Position numbers and translations under genes: made by a program. The notes below the pieces were generated by a model that made no database searches, was not told the origin of the DNA, and worked only from the letters and a program-made list of their open reading frames with translations. Positions 7,047 to 14,635 of a DNA stretch of 34,454 nucleotides are shown one piece after another. This stretch comes from Bacillota bacterium. GTDB taxonomy: Bacteria; Bacillota; Clostridia; Christensenellales; UMGS416. The stretch lies in the NCBI GenBank assembly GCA_023421955.1, contig JAEZSE010000002.1, forward strand, positions 1 through 34,454. The letters run 5' to 3'. Numbering within the stretch: position 1 is the first letter of the stretch; each line of letters begins with the position of its first letter.

Positions 7047-7778
7047 ATGCAGCTGGGGAAACAGAGGCACAATCATGCATCCTTCATGGCCCTTTTTTTG
7101 ATCTCCTCAATTGTTTTCATTGGTCTTCTGATATGGACCCTCTTTTCTAGCAGGATATTTCATTGGGTCAGCTTGGTAGTGACCTTTGCGCCGGTGATAG
7201 GCTTTGGGGCAGTGTGCTTTCTTCCGCGATGGATAGTGGCGGTAAAGCAGCTTAGGCCAGTCATACGGGTCGCCATGATCGTCGGCTTTGTTCTACTTAC
7301 GCTCGGCAATATCGCTGCTGCTACTGCTTTTGACGCTCTTGCCCCCTCCCGAAATACTCTTGCCTACACACGGATTCTGAAATCATATGGCTATCCGGAC
7401 AGCAAGGGCATTGCGCATTTTCCGCAGGTAGTTCCGCAGAATGCAGTATTCTATGAAGAGCCTGGCTTCGGCCCAAGTGGTACAAAAATCATATTGCAGG
7501 TTCACACCGATCTTGGCGCGGTGGCAGGGTTGATGGAGAGATTCCTGCCGCTGGAGCAGAAAACACCGGATTCAGAGGAATATTTTGAATCAAACATGAA
7601 TCGGAGTGCCGATGACCTGAGAGATGCGATAAACGGTTATATGCAGCTTGGTTCTTCTTCAGAAGAATACCGGACGATCCTGCTGAAGAACCATGCCGAA
7701 CCAGACCGTGGCTTAGCGTATGGGCTTCTGGTCAATGAGCGATCGGGCGAAATTGTATACTGGTATCTGGATTGGTGA
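7047..7778 (+). CDS. membrane protein of unknown function
   Basis: I do not recognise this 243-residue protein. Three hydrophobic helices occupy the first ~100 residues (MALFLISSIVFIGLLIWTLF, VSLVVTFAPVIGFGAVCFL, VAMIVGFVLLTLGNIAAATAF). A soluble C-terminal domain of about 140 residues follows; it contains AHFPQVVPQNAVFYEEPGFG and ends YGLLVNERSGEIVYWYLDW. With a short N-terminal tail and three helices, the C-terminal domain is probably outside the cell. The start ATG follows TGGAG at good spacing. The gene is visibly more AT-rich than its neighbours. It precedes tyrS, which has its own promoter, so no functional link is claimed. Confidence 0.75.
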   Translation: MQLGKQRHNHASFMALFLISSIVFIGLLIWTLFSSRIFHWVSLVVTFAPVIGFGAVCFLPRWIVAVKQLRPVIRVAMIVGFVLLTLGNIAAATAFDALAPSRNTLAYTRILKSYGYPDSKGIAHFPQVVPQNAVFYEEPGFGPSGTKIILQVHTDLGAVAGLMERFLPLEQKTPDSEEYFESNMNRSADDLRDAINGYMQLGSSSEEYRTILLKNHAEPDRGLAYGLLVNERSGEIVYWYLDW

Positions 7779-7799
7779 GAGCGGATGCTTCCTCCCGCC

Positions 7800-7828
7800 T
7801 TGACTTGCACCCCCAGATTCCCTATAGT
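7800..7828 (+). promoter_or_regulatory. sigma-A promoter for tyrS
   Basis: TTGACT (7800-7805), a 17-base spacer and TATAGT (7823-7828) lie 35-60 bases before the tyrS start. The leader is too short for a T-box, so tyrS here does not appear to be controlled by tRNA-sensing attenuation. Confidence 0.75.
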
Positions 7829-7862
7829 ATAGAAAAACAACCATAGAATCGGAGAAACACCC

Positions 7863-9104
7863 ATGCCCAACGTTCTTGACACCCTCCGCGAACGCGGATT
7901 CCTGCAGCAAATCACCTTCGAGGAAGAGCTTTATAAGTTGTTAGGCGAAGAGTCGGTCACCTTCTATGTGGGCTTTGACCCCACCGCAGACAGCCTGCAC
8001 ATCGGCCACTACATCCCCGTGATGGCCATGGCCCACATGCAGCGGGCCGGCCACCGGCCCATCGCGCTGGTGGGCGGCGGCACAGCGATGGTGGGCGACC
8101 CCAGCGGCAAGACCGACATGCGCAAGATGCTCACAGCCGATGACATCGCTGCCAACGCTGAGAGCATCAAAAAGCAGTTTGGCCGGTTCTTCGACTTTTC
8201 CGAGGGCCGCGCCATCATGGACAACAACGCGGACTGGCTGATGAAGCTGAACTATGTGGATTTCCTGCGGGATGTGGGCGCGCACTTTTCGGTGAACCGC
8301 ATGCTCACCGCTGAGTGCTACCGCCAGAGGATGGAGAAGGGCCTCACATTCCTGGAATTCAACTACATGCTGATGCAGGGCTATGACTTCCTGGTGCTGC
8401 ACAACAAATACGGCTGCAAGCTGCAAATGGGCGGCGACGACCAGTGGAGCAACATGCTGGCCGGGGCCGACCTGATCCGCCGCAAGGAGGCCAAGCCCGC
8501 CTATGTGTGCACCTTCTCGCTGCTCACCACCAGCGAAGGCAAAAAGATGGGCAAGACCGAAAAGGGCGCGCTGTGGCTCTCTGCCGACCGCACCAGCCCC
8601 TATGAGTTCTATCAGTACTGGCGCAACATTGACGACCGTGATGTGAAGCGGGCACTGGCGCTGCTGACGTTCCTGCCGATGGATGAGGTGAACAAGCTCG
8701 GCAGCTACACCGACAGCCGCATCAACGATTCCAAGCGCACGCTGGCCTATGAGGTCACGAAGCTGATCCACGGTGAAGAGGAAGCAGCGAAAGCTATGGC
8801 TGCCGCCGAGGCGCTGTTTGGCGGCGGTGGCGACGACAGTGACATGCCCACCACCACGATCACCCGCGGCCAGCTGGACAAAAATGGCCGCGTGGCCGAG
8901 CTCATGGTGGCCTGCGGGCTCACCGCCAGCAACGGCGAGGGCATCCGGTTGATCAAGGAAGGCGCCGTGTCGGTGGATGGCCGCAAGGTGGCCGACGCGA
9001 ATGAACGGATTGACATCAGTCAGATCTCCGGCAACTCCTTTGTGATCAAGAAGGGCAAAAAGGCTTATCACCGCGTGGTCATCGAGGGTGAGGATGGCGA
9101 CTGA
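7863..9104 (+). CDS. tyrS: tyrosyl-tRNA synthetase
   Basis: TyrRS activates tyrosine with ATP and charges tRNA-Tyr in the cytoplasm. The 413-residue protein has the class I HIGH motif (SLHIGHYIPV, near residue 45), the tyrosine-pocket segment YDFLVLHNKYGCKLQMGGDDQWSN and a KMSKS-type loop KKMGKTEKGALWL. A C-terminal S4-like RNA-binding domain (about 345-410) contains GIRLIKEGAVSVDGRKV. The length is standard for bacterial TyrRS. The ATG follows GGAG twelve bases upstream. The end overlaps the next gene by 11 bases, which suggests translational coupling to the YigZ/IMPACT gene. Confidence 0.97.
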   Translation: MPNVLDTLRERGFLQQITFEEELYKLLGEESVTFYVGFDPTADSLHIGHYIPVMAMAHMQRAGHRPIALVGGGTAMVGDPSGKTDMRKMLTADDIAANAESIKKQFGRFFDFSEGRAIMDNNADWLMKLNYVDFLRDVGAHFSVNRMLTAECYRQRMEKGLTFLEFNYMLMQGYDFLVLHNKYGCKLQMGGDDQWSNMLAGADLIRRKEAKPAYVCTFSLLTTSEGKKMGKTEKGALWLSADRTSPYEFYQYWRNIDDRDVKRALALLTFLPMDEVNKLGSYTDSRINDSKRTLAYEVTKLIHGEEEAAKAMAAAEALFGGGGDDSDMPTTTITRGQLDKNGRVAELMVACGLTASNGEGIRLIKEGAVSVDGRKVADANERIDISQISGNSFVIKKGKKAYHRVVIEGEDGD

Positions 9105-9729
9105 AGCCAGGCCTGAGCGATACCGCACGCTGGCCCGCGAGGGCGTGAGCGAGTTCACCGAGAAGAAGAGCCGATTCATCGGCTATGCCGCTCCGGCTCT
9201 CACGGAGACGGATGCACTTCAGTGGATCGAGTCGGTGCGCGCGAGGCACCCCGGCTGCAGCGCCGTGCTCTTTGCCTATGTGTGCGGCTTCTCCGGCCAG
9301 GTCCAACGATACCACGACGCCCATGAGCCCTCCGGCGGCTTGTTGATGTTGGAGGCACTGAAGCGGGAGTCAGTCGTTGGGGTTGCTACCGCCGTGGTGC
9401 GCTACTACGGCGGCATCCAGCTGGGGGCGGGGCCGTTGGGCCGTGCCTTTGGCCGGGCCGCAGCCGAAGCCGTCGCCCAGGCGGTACCGACCATGGTGGA
9501 GCGCTCCTTGCTTTTCTCCGTTACGTTCGACTACGGGCAGTCCGGCGGGCTGGAGCATTGGTTCCAGCACTCGCCATACCGGCTGCAAGGGTTGGATTAC
9601 GGTGAACGGATCGACGCCCGCGTGCTGGTGCGCGCGGCGGAGGAAGCCGCCTTCCGCACGGCTATTGCGGACTTGACCTTCGGGAAGTCCGAACCTGTTC
9701 TTTTGTCTGAGAATTACCAGGCGTGGTGA
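9094..9729 (+). CDS. yigZ: YigZ/IMPACT family protein
   Basis: The 211-residue protein belongs to the UPF0029/IMPACT (YigZ) family. Near the N-terminus it has EFTEKKSRFIGYAAP and in the middle the hallmark HEPSGGLLMLEAL, then VVRYYGGIQLGAGPLGRAFGRAAAEA. The C-terminal domain (about 140-211) has the ferredoxin-like pattern of YigZ. Eukaryotic IMPACT regulates Gcn2; the bacterial function is unsettled, with links to translation. I choose ATG 9094 over GTG 9088 because GAGGGTGAGG lies directly upstream. It overlaps the end of tyrS. The usual charged residues between the helix and the EPSG motif are partly replaced (CGFSGQVQRYHDAHEPSG), so the copy is somewhat divergent. Confidence 0.88.
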   Translation: MATEARPERYRTLAREGVSEFTEKKSRFIGYAAPALTETDALQWIESVRARHPGCSAVLFAYVCGFSGQVQRYHDAHEPSGGLLMLEALKRESVVGVATAVVRYYGGIQLGAGPLGRAFGRAAAEAVAQAVPTMVERSLLFSVTFDYGQSGGLEHWFQHSPYRLQGLDYGERIDARVLVRAAEEAAFRTAIADLTFGKSEPVLLSENYQAW

Positions 9730-9773
9730 GCTGCCGCTTATCGCCCCCGTTGCCACCGTTGATATGGCATAAT

Positions 9774-9791
9774 GTTGCCGATGTCGGCAAC
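9774..9791. promoter_or_regulatory. perfect inverted repeat in the leader of the zinc-ribbon gene
   Basis: GTTGCCGA (9774-9781), TG, TCGGCAAC (9784-9791) form a perfect 8+8 palindrome right after a CATAAT -10-like hexamer (9768-9773) and ahead of AGGAGG and ATG 9812. A repressor site fits this position, but no -35 at the right distance is clear, so the promoter itself is uncertain. Confidence 0.45.
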
Positions 9792-9811
9792 CCAGGATAA
9801 AGGAGGACCAC

Positions 9812-10753
9812 ATGGGCTATTTCTTCAAGGACCTAGTTGCCAAGTATGGCCTGCAAAGTGATAGCTTGCAGGCGTGGGGCGCCATCGACGGCTATTGGTT
9901 TCAAATCTCTTCCATCCTGCCGGGCAAGAAAGCCATGGCCATCCGCACTGCGGTGCATGCGGACGATCCGGCTGCTCAAGACGAATTGGCTGCCAGCCTT
10001 GCACAATTCGCCACCGGCTTACCTAACACCAGCTACAGCTTCAACAACGGCGCTCTCACCATAGAGCGGATGATCCCCTTTGCCGGCCTGAAGACGGAAG
10101 ATGTTGATTCGATGCTGGCCGGCCTGATTGCCATTTTCCAGAAGGCGGGGGCTCAACCGGCCTGCATGAACTGCAACGCTGCCGATCCCGACGGCTTTGC
10201 CAAGGTGAATGGCACCGCCATGATGCTTTGCAGCAGCTGCCAGCAGCACATTAGTGAGCACATCGCCCAGGGTGAAGCAGAGCATGCGGAGATCAAGAAC
10301 AATTACTTGCTGGGCACCATCGGTGCGATTGGCGGGGCGTTGTTGGGGTCGATTGCATGGGTTGTGATTGGGTTGCTGGGGTATTTTGCGGCCATCGCTG
10401 GCGTGGCGATCTCCTTCTGTGCGGCAAAGGGCTATACCCTGATGAAGGGGAAGGTCACAAAGCCGGCAATTGTGATTATCTGCATCGTGTGCGTCGTTGT
10501 GCTGATCCTTGCCCAGTTTGTAACATATGATATCATGGTATTGAGAGAAGCCGCTGACTCCGGAGATCAAATAGGAATCGTCGATTCGTTGTTCTATACT
10601 GTGATTGGGATCGTCAGTGTGCCTGAGTTGACATCCATGTTTGTGAAGGATTGTCTGCTCGGACTGCTGTTCCTCGGCCTCGGCGCTTACTCCACCGTGC
10701 GCCAGCTCTTTGTAAGCGCCAAAGCGCCTGCAGGCACGTTCCAGCGGCTATAA
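9812..10753 (+). CDS. zinc-ribbon membrane protein of unknown function
   Basis: I do not recognise this 313-residue protein. The first ~110 residues form a soluble domain with mixed alpha/beta pattern. A zinc-ribbon-like cysteine set follows (CMNC at 118-121 and CSSC at 140-143). The second half is hydrophobic with about four helices (LLGTIGAIGGALLGSIAWVVIGLLGYFAAIAGVAI, PAIVIICIVCVVVLILAQFV, CLLGLLFLGLGAY). The topology suggests a cytoplasmic sensor or binding domain tethered to the membrane. A strong AGGAGG fixes the start, and a 14-bp terminator ends the gene, so it is probably transcribed alone. An inverted repeat in its leader suggests control by a DNA-binding protein. Confidence 0.8.
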   Translation: MGYFFKDLVAKYGLQSDSLQAWGAIDGYWFQISSILPGKKAMAIRTAVHADDPAAQDELAASLAQFATGLPNTSYSFNNGALTIERMIPFAGLKTEDVDSMLAGLIAIFQKAGAQPACMNCNAADPDGFAKVNGTAMMLCSSCQQHISEHIAQGEAEHAEIKNNYLLGTIGAIGGALLGSIAWVVIGLLGYFAAIAGVAISFCAAKGYTLMKGKVTKPAIVIICIVCVVVLILAQFVTYDIMVLREAADSGDQIGIVDSLFYTVIGIVSVPELTSMFVKDCLLGLLFLGLGAYSTVRQLFVSAKAPAGTFQRL

Positions 10754-10766
10754 TGCAAAATGCAAC

Positions 10767-10800
10767 AAAGGCCCGGGCTGCACTGCAGCCCGGGCCTTTT
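10767..10800. terminator. strong intrinsic terminator, probably two-way
   Basis: A 14-bp perfect stem (10767-10780 with 10786-10799) has a five-base loop and is followed by a T run on the + strand. A-rich sequence precedes it, which gives a short T run on the minus strand. It separates the rightward zinc-ribbon gene from the leftward permease-like gene ending at 10810. Confidence 0.85.
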
Positions 10801-10809
10801 CTTGTGCAA

Positions 10810-12351
10810 TCACCTGCCCGGCAGGAAAAGCCCCAGGCTCTCCTCCTCTCGGAAGGCTATGCGCACGATCAGCAGCAAGAGTATCGGCAGCGCCGTGGTC
10901 ATCAGAGTGAGCAGCGCCAGGTCTGAAACTGCGTTTGTGTTCTTCATGATCATTTGCGTGGTTGCGATCAACGGATGATTCATATCTCGAATGTCTTGCA
11001 TGTTATGATACACAAACGATGTCATGCCGCTGTTCATCAGCAGTGCAGCCTGCATCGCAAACAGCGCCAATGACGGTTTCCACATCCGCCGGAACCAATC
11101 CGTATTGTTGTGGACACCCATTGCCCGCCCTGCTACGATCAATGGCCACACGCCCCACACCGCACCGATGCCGGAGAGCAGTATGGCAAGCCAGGGGTTT
11201 GTAAAGCTAATGCCGCGATATAATATATACCTTGCAACAGAGAGAGGGCCTTCACCGGCTGTGAGCATCGTGAGCAAGGCGAGCACCAAAAGCATCGCGG
11301 TTTTACCGCCCTTCCCGGCGGTAACCGCCGGCCGGGCCAGGCAATAGCAGAGTATGGTGTTGATGCCTGCCGACACAAACGCGATGAGAATATACATGGG
11401 CAGGCTGCCATACAGCGAGAATCTGCCGGCTGCAATGCTCGGGAGGGCCATTGCTGCCAGTACCCCCGAGGCCAGCAGCACCACGCCACCGGGGAGTATC
11501 AACGCTTGCATGCGGTCTTTGATGGTATCGCCATCCGCCGCAATACCCTGCGGGAAAAGCCGCTTGATCATCAAGCCAATGGGAAACGCTGTAAGGAGGA
11601 GCAGGAAACCGCGAATGATTGCCGTTATGATTTGAGCTGCTGCACCTTGTCCGAATCCCCCCCCTACTAAATTGCGGTAGCTATATGCATCCATGCCCCA
11701 CAGACCAATCATTCGTATAGGCATGAGCCTCATAAATGGAAAATCAAACAACCCCATCAAAGAGAAAACCAACAATGCTGCAACACCACCGGCCATCAAT
11801 GGCACGCTCCAGGATCGCTTGCCCCGGCTGATGGCCGCCGAAACCAAAATGGCTGGTAAACCCACATAACGAACTGTACACAAAGCGATCATCAACAAAA
11901 GCACACCGATGTTGGATGGAGTCGGGATCAGCCGCGTCCTGAAGAAGAGATTTGCGAGAACTTCTGATGGGATGAACAAGGGGATTAGCAGCAGTGTGCT
12001 AAATCCGATGCGCAGCCAGCGGATCTTGCCCACAGCCAGCAGCAAGTACCCCGTGACTATTGATGTAACAAAGAGCATAAGGGAGCTCATCAGCCCATAA
12101 GCCATCGTCGGAGATATGGTTGTGACAAAATTTTGATCAGAGAAAATCCTCTGGAAATTGCCTAACCCCACCCATGCGCTGCCAAATAGCCCCTGGAGTG
12201 GTTTATACGCGGTCAGGCTAATGAGCAGCTCTGTGAGGGCTGGCAGCACCACCAGCACCAGCGCCGCGATCAGCGCGCCGATCAGCAGCACGATGCCGAC
12301 CACGGTCAACGCAATGGGGTCTTTCTTCTGGATGGGCGCACTCTGAATCAT
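10810..12351 (-). CDS. tandem ABC-permease-like membrane protein (LplB/LplC-like fusion)
   Basis: The 513-residue protein has about twelve hydrophobic helices in two halves. The N-terminal half opens like sugar ABC permeases of the LplB/MalF group (VLPALTELLISLTAYKPL, then SAWVGLGNFQRIFSD). In the second half, AGRAMGVHNNTDWFRRMWKPSLALFAMQ sits where the EAA loop should be, but lacks the consensus EAAxxDGA. The first half has no clear EAA loop. No ATPase or binding-protein gene is adjacent. It may be a degenerate importer, or a membrane protein that arose by fusion of two permeases. The start at 12351 is chosen for GAGGAG just upstream; a reading from 12429 would begin inside a relic of another gene. 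It lies downstream of the radical SAM/lipoprotein genes on the same strand. Confidence 0.75.
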   Translation of the reverse strand: MIQSAPIQKKDPIALTVVGIVLLIGALIAALVLVVLPALTELLISLTAYKPLQGLFGSAWVGLGNFQRIFSDQNFVTTISPTMAYGLMSSLMLFVTSIVTGYLLLAVGKIRWLRIGFSTLLLIPLFIPSEVLANLFFRTRLIPTPSNIGVLLLMIALCTVRYVGLPAILVSAAISRGKRSWSVPLMAGGVAALLVFSLMGLFDFPFMRLMPIRMIGLWGMDAYSYRNLVGGGFGQGAAAQIITAIIRGFLLLLTAFPIGLMIKRLFPQGIAADGDTIKDRMQALILPGGVVLLASGVLAAMALPSIAAGRFSLYGSLPMYILIAFVSAGINTILCYCLARPAVTAGKGGKTAMLLVLALLTMLTAGEGPLSVARYILYRGISFTNPWLAILLSGIGAVWGVWPLIVAGRAMGVHNNTDWFRRMWKPSLALFAMQAALLMNSGMTSFVYHNMQDIRDMNHPLIATTQMIMKNTNAVSDLALLTLMTTALPILLLLIVRIAFREEESLGLFLPGR

Positions 12352-12376
12352 GATGATTCTCCTCTTTCCCTGTTGT

Positions 12377-12488
12377 TTATTTCGCCCTCGTCCTGTCCTC
12401 CACCAAGGACACGATGGGGCAAAAGTCATTGGAGTGTTTCTGGATGAACATCGCGTTGCGCTTGTGGTAGAGCCGCCCGGCCAGCCGG
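12377..12488 (-). pseudogene. 3' remnant of a second radical SAM/SPASM gene
   Basis: Bases 12386-12488 match 12627-12729, the 3' end of the intact radical SAM gene, at 98 of 103 positions. In the same frame the remnant encodes RLAGRLYHKRNAMF, then IQKHSNDFCPIVS, and ends RTRAK before TAA (12377). Similarity stops abruptly upstream, so only the last ~37 codons remain. This is best read as the scar of a tandem duplication of the enzyme gene followed by deletion. Confidence 0.85.
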
Positions 12489-12560
12489 CACGACGAGGTC
12501 AGCACCGCCGCCCTCAAAGCCAGGATGAGCGTTACAATGCCAATAGCGTTAGATAATGCC

Positions 12561-12588
12561 AGTATAATGCAGATTTGGAATATGGCAA
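12561..12588 (-). promoter_or_regulatory. possible promoter for the permease-like gene
   Basis: Read on the minus strand, TTGCCA (12588-12583), a 16-base spacer and TATACT (12566-12561) precede the relic and the permease-like gene. If used, the transcript would have a leader of about 200 bases containing the dead gene fragment. Confidence 0.5.
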
Positions 12589-12620
12589 CGATTCATTTCC
12601 GAACTGTCGCAGTAATTGCT

Positions 12621-13748
12621 TCAAACCCTCGTCCTGTCCTCCACCAAGGACACGATGGGGTAAAAGTCATTGTAGTGCTTCTGGATGAACATCGCGTTGC
12701 GTTTGCGGTAGAGCCGCCCGGCCAGCCGGTCGGCGATGGGCAGCAGAAGCCGCTCGTGGGCGCACAGCACCGGCGAGACCAAGTCAATGCTGCCGGTGGC
12801 CTGGCGGTTCAGGCAGCCGCAGGTGTGATTGCAGCGGGCGCGGATCGCGCAGCCCTCGCAGGTTTCTTTCTCCCGGTCGTTTTGACGGAACAGCAATTCC
12901 CGGCGGGCCTCGTCAATGCCTGTTGCCACGGTGCCGATTGAATACCCATCGTCTCCCACAAACTGCACACAAGGGTAAAGCAACCCATCGGGCCCCACGG
13001 AGATTTGCTTCTTGCCCAGCTCGCAGCGCTCCTGGCAATAGGTGCGGCGGTTCACATGGCTGGAGATCTTCACCTCAAAGGGGCTCAGGTAAAACTTCTC
13101 CTCTGCCATTGTGAGGTCGTAGTAATAGTCGGCCATCCTGCGATATTGGCGGCGGAGCTTCTCCATGTCTTTCTCGGTCCAGGGTGCGGCATAATTGAGC
13201 GAGCAGATGATGTAGCGGAACCCCAGGTCGTACACATGCTTCACTGAGTCGCAGTAGTGCTGGGTAGTGTCGGGGTTCACCGTCATCATCACCGGGGTGT
13301 AAGGGAAGCGATTCAGCAGCCGCCGGGCGGCGTCCTCCACCCGATCATGGGTGCCAACTCCGGCCAGATCGACACGGTGGGCGTTGTGGGCCTGCTCGGT
13401 GCCGTCCAGGCTCAGGGCGATGAAAATGCGGTGCGCTTCCGCATAGTCCAGGAATGCGTCGTCCAGCAGCAGGCCATTGGTGGTGATCTTGAAATGGAAA
13501 CGTTTGCCCGCATCACGGGCAATGCCCTCCGCGTAGTCCACCGTCTGCTGGAGCAGGCCCTTGCACAACAGCGGTTCGCCACCAAAGAAGATGATGCCAG
13601 TGGAGCCGTCCTTGGGCGTGTGGGCGCTGGCCAGGTCCACGGCGGCGCGGGCGGTCTCGGGTGTCATGGCCTGGATGTGCTGCCGGTCCACATAGCAGTA
13701 GCGGCAGTCCATGTTGCAGCCGGATGTCAGGTGCAGTGTGACGTGCAT
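12621..13748 (-). CDS. radical SAM/SPASM protein-modifying enzyme
   Basis: The 375-residue enzyme starts directly with the radical SAM motif CNMDCRYC (Cys11, 15, 18), followed by FFGGEPLL and a SAM-binding ITTNGLLLD segment. The C-terminal SPASM region has CQERCELGKKQISVGPDGLLYPC and CEGCAIRARCNHTCGCL, enough Cys for two auxiliary [4Fe-4S] clusters. The layout matches maturases such as anSME, AlbA and ScfB, but it lacks the N-terminal precursor-binding domain seen in scfB of this window. RBS GAGGAGG lies within the stop region of the upstream lipoprotein gene (nine-base gap), so translation is probably coupled. The two lipoproteins upstream are the obvious substrate candidates. I do not recognise a named family for this trio. 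Confidence 0.88.
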   Translation of the reverse strand: MHVTLHLTSGCNMDCRYCYVDRQHIQAMTPETARAAVDLASAHTPKDGSTGIIFFGGEPLLCKGLLQQTVDYAEGIARDAGKRFHFKITTNGLLLDDAFLDYAEAHRIFIALSLDGTEQAHNAHRVDLAGVGTHDRVEDAARRLLNRFPYTPVMMTVNPDTTQHYCDSVKHVYDLGFRYIICSLNYAAPWTEKDMEKLRRQYRRMADYYYDLTMAEEKFYLSPFEVKISSHVNRRTYCQERCELGKKQISVGPDGLLYPCVQFVGDDGYSIGTVATGIDEARRELLFRQNDREKETCEGCAIRARCNHTCGCLNRQATGSIDLVSPVLCAHERLLLPIADRLAGRLYRKRNAMFIQKHYNDFYPIVSLVEDRTRV

Positions 13749-13757
13749 AGTGCCTCC

Positions 13758-14621
13758 TCAGATGATGCCCTCGGCCTTGAGCCAGGCGATGAAGTCCAGC
13801 ACCTGCTGGCGCAGGTCTTCTTTGGATTGTTCAAACAGTTCTAACCGTTCTTCGTCAGTCATGAAGTCGCTCAGGCCTTTGTCTTCCCGTTTTGGGTGCG
13901 TAACTGGGTCGTAAAAAACAGCGACCACTGTGTTGGACTCCGGATGATTCATGCCTGGAATCAGGTTTCGTGCCAGATCAATGATCGGATAATTGGACAT
14001 GGATATCGCCGGCTGGTTTGTCCGCCAGCTTTCTACATCCTCCACGGATACGAACTCGAACGCGATACCATGAGTATCATCATACCCATCCAGTTCAATT
14101 TCTCCGTTCGTGGACGTGATCTGATCGGAAAAAGAATTACTGTCGGATGTGATAACGGGGACTTGCACGCCTTTTATCGTCAGGCTTGTGCCAAATGACA
14201 GACCATTTTGTTCTGCAATATCAAGGATAACAGCCATGGCTTCCTGTTCCGACAGGAAAACGGGCGGCGTCACCATGACACAGCCAATGGCCCCTCGCCC
14301 GACGCCATGTTCAAACAGGGGCACATCCGCAATCACGTGCGGCGTTGGGGATGGAGTGGGAGCAGGCGTGGGGGAGAGTGTTGGAGACGGTGTGATCTCC
14401 GGGGTGACAATGGCCGCGGTTGTTTCTGCGGCAGCCCCTGGCCCTGCCTCCGCTCCCTTACAAGCCGCCAGTAACGCCACCGTCGCCGTCAGAGCGGCGC
14501 AGGTGGCTGCATTCCTTTTCCATCGAACCGGCACCGCATCCAGAAGGGAGCTGTCTTGCATCACAGCATCCTTGTCCGGATAGGCAGCTGCGCGGTAATG
14601 AGCAACCCTTCTCACTTCCAT
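13758..14621 (-). CDS. putative lipoprotein 1 with leader-like N-terminus, radical SAM partner
   Basis: The 287-residue protein begins MEVRRVAHYR...YPDKDAV, a soluble stretch of about 35 residues. A signal-peptide helix (CAALTATVALLAAC) follows, with a lipobox Cys at 54. A Pro/Thr-rich spacer (about 73-95) comes next. The motif FEHGVGRGAIGC (103-114) runs into VMVTPPVFLSEQEA, followed by a globular domain with VAVFYDP and a C-terminal QVLDFIAWLKAEGII. A 35-residue N-region is far longer than in ordinary lipoprotein signals. Its sequence is conserved with the paralogue next door, as expected for a recognition leader. RBS GGAGGG lies across the upstream gene's stop. Lipidation and modification by the adjacent radical SAM enzyme are inferences. 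Confidence 0.8.
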   Translation of the reverse strand: MEVRRVAHYRAAAYPDKDAVMQDSSLLDAVPVRWKRNAATCAALTATVALLAACKGAEAGPGAAAETTAAIVTPEITPSPTLSPTPAPTPSPTPHVIADVPLFEHGVGRGAIGCVMVTPPVFLSEQEAMAVILDIAEQNGLSFGTSLTIKGVQVPVITSDSNSFSDQITSTNGEIELDGYDDTHGIAFEFVSVEDVESWRTNQPAISMSNYPIIDLARNLIPGMNHPESNTVVAVFYDPVTHPKREDKGLSDFMTDEERLELFEQSKEDLRQQVLDFIAWLKAEGII

Positions 14622-14635
14622 GCCAATCCCTCCGT

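Noticed and set aside
7941..9179. 412-codon frame opposite tyrS
   Set aside because: Antisense shadow; tyrS has HIGH and KMSKS motifs and a promoter.
12351..12429. N-terminal extension of the permease-like protein beginning MTFAPSCPWW
   Set aside because: It reads the 3' relic of the duplicated radical SAM gene in the wrong frame; the real start at 12351 has GAGGAG upstream.
12489..12593. Hydrophobic reading frame fused to the radical SAM relic (ILALSNAIGIVTLILALRAAVL)
   Set aside because: It has no ATG, GTG or TTG with a ribosome binding site at its head and begins after a stop. The promoter-like sequence in the same place is a better explanation.
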